A stretch of 18,404 nucleotides of DNA, taken from the NCBI GenBank assembly GCA_002322035.1, contig DCNF01000052.1, positions 4,601 through 23,004 on the forward strand. Reading direction: 5' to 3'. The DNA is from Geobacter sp. UBA1603. GTDB taxonomy: Bacteria; Desulfobacterota; Desulfuromonadia; Geobacterales; Pseudopelobacteraceae. Numbering within the stretch: the stretch's first letter is position 1; every line of letters starts with the position of its first letter. Under the pieces are notes generated by a model. The model searched no databases. It saw nothing but the letters and a program-made list of their open reading frames with translations, and was not told where the DNA came from. Positions 1 to 8,042 of this stretch are shown here, one piece after another. The translations under genes were made by a program, and so were the position numbers.

Positions 1-258
1 AATTGTGCCGTGCCCTGATATCATAATCACCGTAACCTGGGGGAAAAGTGACTTCAGCTTTTCGAGGACCGCCAACCCGTCCATACCGGGCATCCATATA
101 TCGAGCAGCACCAGGTCAGGCAGATCGTTGCGGGCGGCCTCCAGGGCTTCCTCTCCCCCGGCGACAGAAACGATATGATACCCCTCATCCTCCAGAATCC
201 CGGCCAGGGATATCCGGATATCCTTTTCATCATCAACGATCAGTATTGTTTTTGACAT
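1..258 (-). CDS. Response regulator receiver domain, NtrX/NtrC type (partial, cut by window edge)
   Basis: The first 86 residues are visible; the rest lies beyond base 1. They form a typical receiver domain: an acidic pair at D9-D10 in the start motif ILIVDDE, phospho-acceptor D53 in LLDIWMPGMDG, and the conserved Ser at S81 in MISGHGTI. The SGHGTI ending is typical of NtrC/NtrX/AtoC regulators, which continue into an AAA+ sigma-54 activator domain and a Fis-type HTH; neither can be seen here. The ATG at 258 follows a GAGAGG stretch about 9 nt upstream. It lies downstream of the NtrY-like kinase on the same strand, 169 nt away, so it is probably the kinase's partner and the phosphate would pass from kinase H530 to D53. 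The receiver assignment is very safe; NtrX rather than another sigma-54 activator is inference. Confidence 0.9.
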   Translation of the reverse strand, partial: MSKTILIVDDEKDIRISLAGILEDEGYHIVSVAGGEEALEAARNDLPDLVLLDIWMPGMDGLAVLEKLKSLFPQVTVIMISGHGTI

Positions 259-427
259 GCTCTGTTTCCTCTCGTGAACCGGCATCTGCCAAACGGGCCG
301 GCTTGTTGCAATTCCAGATCAAGAATAATCCCTGTTCCCCATGAAATGGGGCCTCGGGATATGCTGACGTGTAAGCTGAGCGGTTGTAGACAAGGCACCA
401 CAGGGAGCATCGTGCCGGGGATTGAGA
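259..427. other. Intergenic gap between kinase and regulator genes, with a small perfect hairpin
   Basis: No gene is visible in these 169 nt. The one clear structure is an inverted repeat at 337-351, with 6-bp arms CCCCAT/ATGGGG around a 3-nt spacer. It has no T-run after it on either strand, so it is not a standard intrinsic terminator. I did not find a convincing sigma-70 or -24/-12 promoter for the regulator gene. Confidence 0.5.
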
Positions 428-2644
428 CTACCCGGCAGGGAGTTCAACCACGAAACATGCGCCCCTTGGTTTATTGTCACGAACCCTGACAAAACCGTTA
501 TGATCGCTGACAATACTGCTGACAATCGCCAGCCCGAGCCCGGTTCCGGTTTTTTTCGTTGAAAAGTAGGGTTCAAAAAGCCTCGGCTTATCCTCTGCCG
601 GGACGCCGGGCCCGTTATCGGCCACCGTGAAAGAAGCCATTTTCAATTCTGCGTTATATGCCGTGCCGATTACGATTTCCCCCTTCCCCTCCATGGCGGC
701 GACCGCATTCTCAAGCAGATTGATCAGTGCCCGCTTGATCTGGTCCCGGTCAATTTTCAGCTGCGGGAGTTCCTCTTCCGGCTTAAAACAGAAATCAACC
801 GTGCGGTGGGCCTCCTGATAGAGGGTCAATGTTTCGCGAATCAGTACATTCAGATCATTCGGCTCCGGCTGACTGGCTGGCATACGGGCAAAATTGGAAA
901 ACTCATTGACCAGTGTCTTCAATTCTTCAACCGAACTGATGATCATCCTCGTGCATTCGTCAAAAATCGTCTCATCACCGCTGAATCGATCAAGGTAGCG
1001 CTTGCGCAGCCGCTGGGCTGACAGCTGAATCGGTGTAAGGGGGTTCTTTATCTCGTGGGCGATCCGCCGCGCGACCTCGCGCCAGGCCGCCATCCTCTGC
1101 CCCTTGATCATCTGGGTCATATCATCAAGCACCAGCACCGTACCGAGCACTTCGCCCCCCTCATCACGCAAAACCGTCAGATGGAGGTGCAGCGCCAGGC
1201 GATTTCCGCGCAGATCAATGAAAACCTGGCGGCTGATCGTATCCTGACGGGAGGCGACAAGCTCCTGAAACGTCTCCTTGACGATTTCAAGATGTTTTTC
1301 AGCAAGCAATTCACGGAAATTACGTCCCAGCACCCGCCCCGGACTGGCATTGAGAAGCCGCTCGGCAGAAGTATTAATGGTTTTGATTACTCCGTCACGG
1401 TCAACCGATATGACGCCAGCCGCCACGTTGCGCAGTACGATTTCCATATAACGCCGGCGCTGCTCGATTTCGAGATTGATCCGGGTCAGCTCCTGATTTG
1501 AAGTATTCAACGCCAGTTGCTTTGATTGAAGGTCTTCAGTCATCCGATTGAACGACTGGACCAGCATGCCGATTTCATCTGCCGCATAGGATTCAATCCG
1601 CACATCAAGATTGCCGTCAGCAACAGCGCCGGTCGCATCAACAAGCTCCTGAACCGGGCGGGTCATGCTGTTTGCCAGATAGACGCCCATCCAGTAGGCC
1701 AGAAAGATGATCACAGCCGTAATCAGAAACAGGGTGATGATATACCCGGCTCTGATCGGATTTTTCATGACCTTCAGCTGTCTGAACTCATGATAGGAAT
1801 CGCTGATTTCCTTCATTTTGCTGACCAGCGAATAGGGCACGTAATAGTTGACGACCACCACGCCGACCACATCAGATTCATTCCAGGTCGAACGGACAGG
1901 CACGATGCCCCGGATCAGGTCAGCCTTGCCGGCCTGGTTGATACGGGTCAATTCGGTGCCGGCCAGGCCCTTGTTGATATCATCGGAATCCGGGCGTGTG
2001 AACTCACCCTTTGGGACATCAGGGTTCGAAGCCCGCACCAACTCTTCCCGCTGGGCGGAATAGACCTCAACCACTCCCAGGTTATATTCCTTCTGCTTTT
2101 GGCGGATCAGCTCCTTAAGCTTCGGAAGATTTGCCTCATTGAGCAGCTTTTCAGACCGAATGAACCCGCTGATCTGCCGACCATAATAGAGGGCATTCGA
2201 TGCCGAATTCTTGTAGTAGGTCTGGGCGACCTCCAGTGATTCGCTTAAAGAGGTCTCCACCTGGGTATTGAACCAGTTATGCACCGTATTGTTGATAAAC
2301 CCGGCTGCGGCAAAGAACAGCAGCATGGTCGGAACCAGTGAAAGACCAACAAACGAAAGGACCAGCTTGGTTCGCAGGCGTTTGGCAAACGGATTGGAGC
2401 GGCTTTCAACAAACAGTTTGACGATATTGCGGCTTACAAGATACACAAGAAGGATAACGAGCAGGACCACCAGATTGATTATTGCGAAGATTACGATGTT
2501 ACTGCCAAGCGCCGCAGAGGCCGACATCTGGGTCAGCTGGATTTCGGTCCGTGTCAACAGCACGATCAGAATAATCGAAAGCACAATGATCAGTGCTTCC
2601 TTGATCCTCTTCCTGCGTTCTTCAGGACTGATCAGGGACTGCAT
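428..2644 (-). CDS. ntrY: NtrY-like membrane sensor histidine kinase (HAMP-PAS-HisKA-HATPase)
   Basis: This is a 738-residue membrane kinase with the full NtrY layout. Hydrophobic segments lie at about residues 17-31, 48-70, 93-116 and 299-324, leaving an extracytoplasmic sensing region of roughly 180 residues between the last two. A HAMP segment follows (about 325-375), then a coiled linker, a PAS domain (about 400-510), HisKA with phospho-acceptor H530 in the HEIKNPLTP motif, and a HATPase domain with N-box around N642-N646, G1 box DNGPG (676-680) and G2 box GTGLGL (700-705). All catalytic motifs are intact, so it should autophosphorylate and signal to the regulator gene that follows. In characterised systems NtrY/NtrX handles nitrogen or redox signals; the signal here is unknown. 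The ATG at 2644 has a GGGAG Shine-Dalgarno 9 nt upstream. The name is by architecture and context; another HAMP-PAS kinase name would also be acceptable. Confidence 0.85.
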   Translation of the reverse strand: MQSLISPEERRKRIKEALIIVLSIILIVLLTRTEIQLTQMSASAALGSNIVIFAIINLVVLLVILLVYLVSRNIVKLFVESRSNPFAKRLRTKLVLSFVGLSLVPTMLLFFAAAGFINNTVHNWFNTQVETSLSESLEVAQTYYKNSASNALYYGRQISGFIRSEKLLNEANLPKLKELIRQKQKEYNLGVVEVYSAQREELVRASNPDVPKGEFTRPDSDDINKGLAGTELTRINQAGKADLIRGIVPVRSTWNESDVVGVVVVNYYVPYSLVSKMKEISDSYHEFRQLKVMKNPIRAGYIITLFLITAVIIFLAYWMGVYLANSMTRPVQELVDATGAVADGNLDVRIESYAADEIGMLVQSFNRMTEDLQSKQLALNTSNQELTRINLEIEQRRRYMEIVLRNVAAGVISVDRDGVIKTINTSAERLLNASPGRVLGRNFRELLAEKHLEIVKETFQELVASRQDTISRQVFIDLRGNRLALHLHLTVLRDEGGEVLGTVLVLDDMTQMIKGQRMAAWREVARRIAHEIKNPLTPIQLSAQRLRKRYLDRFSGDETIFDECTRMIISSVEELKTLVNEFSNFARMPASQPEPNDLNVLIRETLTLYQEAHRTVDFCFKPEEELPQLKIDRDQIKRALINLLENAVAAMEGKGEIVIGTAYNAELKMASFTVADNGPGVPAEDKPRLFEPYFSTKKTGTGLGLAIVSSIVSDHNGFVRVRDNKPRGACFVVELPAG

Positions 2645-2750
2645 TCAGGGCTGCTCCCGCAAGGAATGGGATGACTGCGCCAAGGCAAAACCATTTTCAT
2701 ATCAGTTGGTTCCAGTTTTATAATTGTCAGCGCGCTACGATGCGGTCGCC

Positions 2751-2778
2751 AGCATACCACAGGAAACAGCCCTTGCAA
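2751..2778 (-). promoter_or_regulatory. Candidate sigma-70 promoter for the ntrY-like gene
   Basis: On the minus strand there is a TTGCAA (-35-like, 2773-2778), a 16-nt spacer, and TATGCT (-10-like, 2751-2756) directly preceded by TGTGG, an extended -10. It would leave a leader of about 100 nt before the ATG at 2644. Its -10 region mirrors that of the divergent candidate promoter. The match is moderate and unproven. Confidence 0.35.
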
Positions 2779-2832
2779 ACGCGATTGTTGCATTTTTGCT
2801 TCAATTGCCTCCGATGGTCACTCTGTGGTATG
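2753..2832. repeat. 10-bp perfect inverted repeat spanning the divergent promoter region
   Basis: CATACCACAG at 2753-2762 is the exact reverse complement of CTGTGGTATG at 2823-2832, with 60 nt between. Each arm overlaps the -10 region of one of the two candidate divergent promoters. Between the arms is a second small inverted repeat, TGCAA-N9-TTGCA at 2774-2792. It may be a paired regulator site or simply two similar promoters facing apart. Confidence 0.5.
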
Positions 2833-2834
2833 AC
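2805..2834 (+). promoter_or_regulatory. Candidate sigma-70 promoter for the YaaR-family gene
   Basis: TTGCCT (2805-2810) and TATGAC (2829-2834) are separated by 18 nt, with TGG directly before the -10 (extended -10). Transcription would begin near 2841, giving a leader of roughly 20 nt before the ATG at 2863. The hexamers are imperfect, so this is a candidate only. Confidence 0.4.
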
Positions 2835-2862
2835 TAGTGTCAACCATTCGTGGAGCCATAGC

Positions 2863-3318
2863 ATGCGGATTCGCACACCATCATCAGCAAACGCTTCCGG
2901 GGCGGTTTCCGGATCCCGGCCAGCAAATTCCGGCAAGGGGAGCACTCTGCCGGGCGTCTTTGCCGGTGAACTGTCCCGACAGGAACAATCCGATGAACGC
3001 TATCAGGAAGAAATCAATCTCCTCCGCACGGAAATCGATCAAACCGGGGAAAGACTTTCTGAAGAGCCGACACTGCAGAACTTTACCCGTTTTCGTGAGG
3101 CCTTGAGCCGCCTGGCACGCAGGATCACAGCGGAGGCATACCGGCTCGAAAAGTTTGGCGGCACCCCCCAGAATCCTCGCTACTTCGAACAGATCACCGT
3201 AATCAACCATGAGGCAGATCGGCTCTACCGCCTGATCATCCAGGAACAGCACGACAACCTGGCTATTACCGCCCGTGTCATCGGTATCAAGGGGATGGTT
3301 GTTGACCTGATTACATAA
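2863..3318 (+). CDS. YaaR / DUF327-family protein
   Basis: This is a 151-residue soluble protein with no signal peptide or membrane segment. Residues 1-35 are Ser/Gly/Ala/Pro-rich and probably flexible. From about residue 45 to the end it is a charged, helix-forming domain with the features I associate with YaaR/DUF327 (PF03885): a GERL motif (62-65), a TLQNFTRFREAL stretch, a mid-domain LEKFGG turn (95-100), and a C-terminal block of helices ending IGIKGMVVDLIT. YaaR has no established biochemical role; in Firmicutes it sits beside tmk/holB-type genes, which are absent here. The ATG at 2863 is preferred over longer in-frame starts because GGAG lies 7 nt upstream and residues before it resemble no protein. 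It is the only plus-strand gene; it is divergent from the kinase gene and convergent with rplQ. Family assignment is from memory of the pattern, not a search. Confidence 0.72.
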   Translation: MRIRTPSSANASGAVSGSRPANSGKGSTLPGVFAGELSRQEQSDERYQEEINLLRTEIDQTGERLSEEPTLQNFTRFREALSRLARRITAEAYRLEKFGGTPQNPRYFEQITVINHEADRLYRLIIQEQHDNLAITARVIGIKGMVVDLIT

Positions 3319-3351
3319 AAAAAGAGGCGGGATACTTGCGGTATCCACGCC
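3317..3351 (-). terminator. Rho-independent terminator of the ribosomal protein superoperon
   Basis: On the minus strand, downstream of rplQ, the RNA can form GGCG-(bulged U)-GGAUAC / GUAUCC-CGCC around a 5-nt loop, followed by UC and seven U residues. The arms are 3326-3335 and 3341-3351, and the T-run is complementary to A-residues 3317-3323. That A-run overlaps the stop codon of the convergent YaaR gene. There is no T-run in the plus direction, so I expect little termination of the YaaR transcript. Confidence 0.9.
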
Positions 3352-3386
3352 CCTGGAGTGACAATCACAGACTAATTCCTGTCCGG

Positions 3387-3905
3387 CTAATCCGCTTTCG
3401 CTTCACAAGCCTCGGCCACATCATCTGCCTTTGTCTGGAATTCAGCCGGCTCTTCCACGGCTGTTGATTCGGAAACAACCGGAACAACCGGTGCCACAGC
3501 CGGCGCGGAAACCGTTGCAGGCTTCTGGCGGCTCTTCTTCGGCTTCATCTCTTCTTCAACCAGTTCGATAATCGACATTGACGCCGCGTCCCCCTGGCGC
3601 ATACCAAGCTTGATTATACGGGTATATCCGCCGGGGCGATCCTTATAACGGGGGGCAATGGTCGAAAACAGCTTGGTGACCGTCGACTTTTCTCTGATAT
3701 AGGAAGCAGCCTGGCGAACTGCGTGCAGATCTCCGCGCTTGCCGAGCGTAATCATCTTCTCGGCCACTGAACGGATCTCCTTGGCCTTTGCATCAGTCGT
3801 CGTAATTTTTTCGTGGTTCAGCAGCGACGTTACCATATTACGGAACATCGCTTCGCGATGACTTGTTGTCCTGCCGAGTCTTCTGCCTGCTTTATTGTGA
3901 CGCAT
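3387..3905 (-). CDS. rplQ: 50S ribosomal protein L17, with a C-terminal extension
   Basis: Residues 1-118 are a complete bacterial L17, beginning [20 protein letters not shown] and containing the [18 protein letters not shown] and [12 protein letters not shown] blocks. L17 binds 23S rRNA near the base of the large subunit and the peptide exit region. Residues from about 119 to 172 form a low-complexity Ala/Pro/Val/Glu tail, beginning basic (KPKKSRQK) and ending acidic. This makes the protein 172 residues, compared with about 115-130 for the usual family length. The tail is probably disordered and of unknown use. The ATG at 3905 has GGGAG 7 nt upstream. It is the last gene of the superoperon, 39 nt after rpoA and just before the terminator. 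Confidence 0.97.
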   Translation of the reverse strand: MRHNKAGRRLGRTTSHREAMFRNMVTSLLNHEKITTTDAKAKEIRSVAEKMITLGKRGDLHAVRQAASYIREKSTVTKLFSTIAPRYKDRPGGYTRIIKLGMRQGDAASMSIIELVEEEMKPKKSRQKPATVSAPAVAPVVPVVSESTAVEEPAEFQTKADDVAEACEAKAD

Positions 3906-3944
3906 AGCACTTCTCCCTTTCTCAACCGGAACGGACGTCCGGAA

Positions 3945-4967
3945 TTACTCTTCTTCTTTCTGCTCTCCCCGCAGGCGGCGCATGATCTCCTGGTCAGGAA
4001 AACCATCCAGCTTCATACCGAAGGTCAGCCCCATGTCGTTCAGGATATCCTTGATCTCATTGAGAGACTTGCGGCCGAAATTCTGGGTTTTAAGCATTTC
4101 AGCCTCGGTTTTGGAGACGAGTTCACCAATCAATTTAATGCCTGCATTCTTGAGGCAGTTCGCTGAACGGACCGAAAGCTCGAGTTCTTCCACCGTGCGA
4201 TAGAGATTTTCATTGACCTTATCCTTGTCTTCCAGAGATTCATCGAACTGCTGCGGTTCGATTTCCTCATCGAAATTGATAAAGATGGTCAACTGCTCCT
4301 TCATTATTTTTGCAGCGTATGCAACGGCATCTTCAGGCTTGACGCTGCCATCGGTCCACACCTCAAGAGTCAGCTTGTCATAGTCGGTCATCTGCCCTAC
4401 ACGGGCGTTTGACACAGTAAAATTAACCTTTTTGATCGGCGAGTAAATCGCGTCAATCGGAATTGTCCCGACCGGCGCCTTTTCGTCACGGTTACGATCG
4501 GCAGAAACATACCCCTTGCCCATCCGCACGGTCATCTCGACTTCCAGATTCGCATCCTTGCCGCAGGTAACGATATGGTGATCCGGGTTCATCACTTCGA
4601 CAGCATGGCCGACGAGAATATCACCGGCAGAAATCCGCCCTTCACCCTTGTGAACGATCCGGATAGTTGCCTGATCGGTATTGTGTAGTTTGAGCCGCAC
4701 CCCTTTGAGGTTGAGAATGATGTCAGTCACATCCTCGGTAACACCCTGGATTGCGGAAAACTCGTGGAGGACGCCCTTGATGCGTACCGATGTGATGGCA
4801 GCACCCTGCAGAGATGAAAGCAATATTCTCCTGAGGGAGTTGCCGAGGGTTGTTCCAAAACCGCGCTCAAAGGGTTCGGCAAAAAATTTGCCGTATGTAT
4901 TTGAAAGTGAATCTTTCTCTACCTGAAGCTGCTTTGGCCTGATAAGCTCGCGCCAATTTTTATACAT
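3945..4967 (-). CDS. rpoA: DNA-directed RNA polymerase subunit alpha
   Basis: This is a 340-residue full-length alpha subunit. The N-terminal domain (about 1-235), which dimerises and scaffolds beta and beta', includes the [17 protein letters not shown] block (36-52) and [11 protein letters not shown] flexible acidic linker (about 236-255) leads to the C-terminal domain, which carries the DNA- and activator-contacting [14 protein letters not shown] motif. R267 corresponds to E. coli R265, the UP-element contact. The protein ends in an acidic tail (EQKEEE). It lies between rpsD and rplQ, the usual alpha-operon position. The 60-nt gap before it is the longest in the superoperon. Its AGGAGG Shine-Dalgarno sits in a possible hairpin, listed separately. 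The ATG at 4967 gives the canonical start region. Confidence 0.99.
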   Translation of the reverse strand: MYKNWRELIRPKQLQVEKDSLSNTYGKFFAEPFERGFGTTLGNSLRRILLSSLQGAAITSVRIKGVLHEFSAIQGVTEDVTDIILNLKGVRLKLHNTDQATIRIVHKGEGRISAGDILVGHAVEVMNPDHHIVTCGKDANLEVEMTVRMGKGYVSADRNRDEKAPVGTIPIDAIYSPIKKVNFTVSNARVGQMTDYDKLTLEVWTDGSVKPEDAVAYAAKIMKEQLTIFINFDEEIEPQQFDESLEDKDKVNENLYRTVEELELSVRSANCLKNAGIKLIGELVSKTEAEMLKTQNFGRKSLNEIKDILNDMGLTFGMKLDGFPDQEIMRRLRGEQKEEE

Positions 4968-4972
4968 TACAA

Positions 4973-4985
4973 CCTCCTCCGGAGG
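4973..4985 (-). promoter_or_regulatory. rpoA Shine-Dalgarno within a potential 5-bp hairpin
   Basis: On the minus strand the rpoA leader reads CCUCC-GGA-GGAGG-UUGUA-AUG. The first five bases (4981-4985) can pair fully with GGAGG (4973-4977), which is the core of the Shine-Dalgarno located 5 nt before the start codon. The same bases lie in a 12-bp palindrome TCCTCCGGAGGA. The stem is short but all but one pair is G-C, so it could reduce ribosome access. No regulator is known from the sequence. Confidence 0.5.
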
Positions 4986-5027
4986 ATATGGTCCGGCTGT
5001 ATACTCGTAAAACCCGGTCTGCAGGAA

Positions 5028-5654
5028 TTACTTGGAGTAAAGTTCGACAATCAGCTGTTCCTGAATCGGTGTCGTGATATCCTCCCGCAGCGGCAATGCC
5101 TTGAGAGCGCCCTTGAACACGTCGCGCTGCAGGTCGAGCCACTGGGGAATACCGCGACGCACAACCGCTTCCAGAGAATCATTGATGGCGACGATTTTAC
5201 GGCTCTTTTCGCGCAGTTCAATCACGTCACCCTGCTTGAGCTGGATCGAGGGGATATTGACCTTGCGGCCGTTGAGGGTAAAATGGCCGTGACGCACAAG
5301 TTGGCGTGACTCGGTACGGGACGTGGCAAACCCGAGACGGTAGACAACATTGTCAAGGCGGCGCTCGAGGAGCGACAAGAGGTTCTCACCTGTAACGCCT
5401 TTCATGCGGTCTGCTTCCTGGAAATAGCCGCGGAACTGCTTCTCAAGCAGTCCGTATATCCTTCTGACTTTCTGCTTCTCACGCAGCTGAACGCCATAAT
5501 CAGATGTTTTTGATCGCGACTGGCCGTGTTGGCCGGGGGGGTAGTTGCGGCGCTTGATGGCACACTTGTCAGTGTAGCAGCGCTCCCCTTTTAAAAATAA
5601 CTCCATGTTTTCTCTTCTGCACAAACGGCATGAAGGTCCTGTATACCGAGCCAA
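5028..5654 (-). CDS. rpsD: 30S ribosomal protein S4, zinc-binding form
   Basis: This 208-residue S4 binds 16S rRNA early in 30S assembly, helps form the mRNA entry channel with S3 and S5, and in E. coli represses the alpha operon. The N-terminal zinc site is present: C9, C12, C26 and C31 in the pattern SCRLCRRE...GERCYTDKC, the C+ form lost in E. coli S4. The S4 RNA-binding domain follows (about 98-160), with [16 protein letters not shown] and [16 protein letters not shown]. The start codon is TTG at 5654, chosen because MARYTGP is the canonical start and a strong AAGGAGG lies 5-6 nt upstream; no in-frame ATG fits. The leader from Shine-Dalgarno to start (5652-5666) is identical over 15 nt to that of rpsE. 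Confidence 0.98.
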   Translation of the reverse strand: MARYTGPSCRLCRRENMELFLKGERCYTDKCAIKRRNYPPGQHGQSRSKTSDYGVQLREKQKVRRIYGLLEKQFRGYFQEADRMKGVTGENLLSLLERRLDNVVYRLGFATSRTESRQLVRHGHFTLNGRKVNIPSIQLKQGDVIELREKSRKIVAINDSLEAVVRRGIPQWLDLQRDVFKGALKALPLREDITTPIQEQLIVELYSK

Positions 5655-5684
5655 TGAAAACCTCCTTGATATGGTTAACGCGAA

Positions 5685-6080
5685 TTACACTCTTCTTCTT
5701 TTGGGGGGACGGCAGCCGTTATGCGGAATTGGTGTCACATCCTTGATGAAACTGACAGCAAAACCGGCAGCCTGCAATGCGCGCAGGGCAGATTCACGAC
5801 CGGAGCCAGGCCCTTTCACATACACCTCAAGGGTCCTCATGCCGTGTTCCTGAGCCTTTTTTGCACAGTCTTCCGCAGCAATCTGCGCCGCAAAAGGCGT
5901 ACTCTTGCGCGAACCTTTGAAGCCCTTGGCACCGGCTGTCGACCAAGCGATCACATTGCCGACCGGGTCAGTAATGGTTATAATCGTATTATTGAATGTC
6001 GCCTGAATATGTGCGACACCATTCGATATGTTTTTACGTTCTTTCTTCTTGCGGACAACTTTCTTCGCGGGACTGGCCAT
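5685..6080 (-). CDS. rpsK: 30S ribosomal protein S11
   Basis: At 131 residues this is the usual S11 length. A basic N-terminus ([10 protein letters not shown]) precedes the family core [57 protein letters not shown], and the very conserved tail [18 protein letters not shown]. The tail includes the Asn that becomes iso-Asp in E. coli S11. S11 binds the 30S platform near the mRNA exit path and S7/S21. The ATG at 6080 has GGAG 7 nt upstream. It lies 25 nt after rpsM and 30 nt before rpsD, in standard alpha-operon order. Nothing unusual. Confidence 0.98.
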   Translation of the reverse strand: MASPAKKVVRKKKERKNISNGVAHIQATFNNTIITITDPVGNVIAWSTAGAKGFKGSRKSTPFAAQIAAEDCAKKAQEHGMRTLEVYVKGPGSGRESALRALQAAGFAVSFIKDVTPIPHNGCRPPKRRRV

Positions 6081-6105
6081 TCGAATTCTCCAGAGCTAAA
6101 ATGTA

Positions 6106-6474
6106 TTATTTCTTCTTACCAGCAACGGTACGGGCAGGACCTTTACGAGTACGGGCATTCGTCTTGGTACGCTGACCGTTGACCGGAAGACCTTTCCTGT
6201 GGCGCAACCCGCGATAGCAGCCCAGATCCATCAACCGCTTGATGTTCATTGAAATCTCGCGACGAAGATCACCTTCCACTTTGCAGTTACGATCGATTTC
6301 ATCACGAAGACGGGAAACTTCAGCCTCGGTCAGTTTGTCGGTCCGGGTTGAGGGATCAACCTTGGTGGCCGCAAGAATGGATTCCGCTGTTGAGCTGCCG
6401 ATACCATAGATATAGGTAAGAGCAACGACTATCCGCTTGTTTTTGGGTAAGTCAATACCTGCGATGCGTGCCAA
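6106..6474 (-). CDS. rpsM: 30S ribosomal protein S13
   Basis: This is a complete 122-residue S13. It shows the start [26 protein letters not shown], the helix-two-turn-helix RNA-binding region, the [28 protein letters not shown] block, and a basic tail KKK that reaches toward P-site tRNA in the 30S head. It also forms bridges to the 50S through L5. The start codon is TTG at 6474. It is supported by AAGGAGG about 8 nt upstream and by MARIAGID being the canonical N-terminus; there is no suitable ATG. It opens the alpha block, 22 nt after rpmJ. I do not see a recognisable S4-binding pseudoknot in so short a leader. Confidence 0.98.
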   Translation of the reverse strand: MARIAGIDLPKNKRIVVALTYIYGIGSSTAESILAATKVDPSTRTDKLTEAEVSRLRDEIDRNCKVEGDLRREISMNIKRLMDLGCYRGLRHRKGLPVNGQRTKTNARTRKGPARTVAGKKK

Positions 6475-6496
6475 TTGAACGTCCTCCTTTTATTGC

Positions 6497-6610
6497 TCAG
6501 CCCTGACGTTGTGAATGTTTGGGGATGTCGCAGATAACCCGGACAACACCCTTGCGCTTGATGATTTTGCATTTGTCACAAATTTTTTTAACCGATGCAC
6601 GTACTTTCAT
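6497..6610 (-). CDS. rpmJ: 50S ribosomal protein L36, zinc-binding form
   Basis: This short gene encodes 37 residues, starting [14 protein letters not shown] and ending HSQRQG. It is L36, the smallest 50S protein, bound to 23S rRNA near the L6/L16 region. The zinc ligands C11, C14, C27 and H32 are all present, so it is the C+ form. The ATG is at 6610 and the TGA at 6497-6499. It lies between map and rpsM, where many bacteria have infA-rpmJ; infA is missing from this position. The length matches the family's 37-38 residues. Confidence 0.97.
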   Translation of the reverse strand: MKVRASVKKICDKCKIIKRKGVVRVICDIPKHSQRQG

Positions 6611-6634
6611 ATAACTCCCCTGCTGCAGCCATGC

Positions 6635-8042
<1,408 letters not shown>

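Noticed and set aside
1526..2239. Plus-strand open frame of 237 codons opposite the sensor kinase gene
   Set aside because: It lies wholly opposite a kinase gene with intact catalytic motifs, its translation resembles no family, and it has no separate ribosome-binding site or context.
2884..3348. Minus-strand open frame of 154 codons opposite the YaaR gene
   Set aside because: The plus-strand frame matches a known family pattern and has its own Shine-Dalgarno and promoter-like sequence. The antisense frame would begin across the superoperon terminator.
4986..5027. Possible internal promoter upstream of rpoA (TTCCTG, 18 nt, TATACA)
   Set aside because: The -35 matches consensus at only about half the positions and there is no supporting context.
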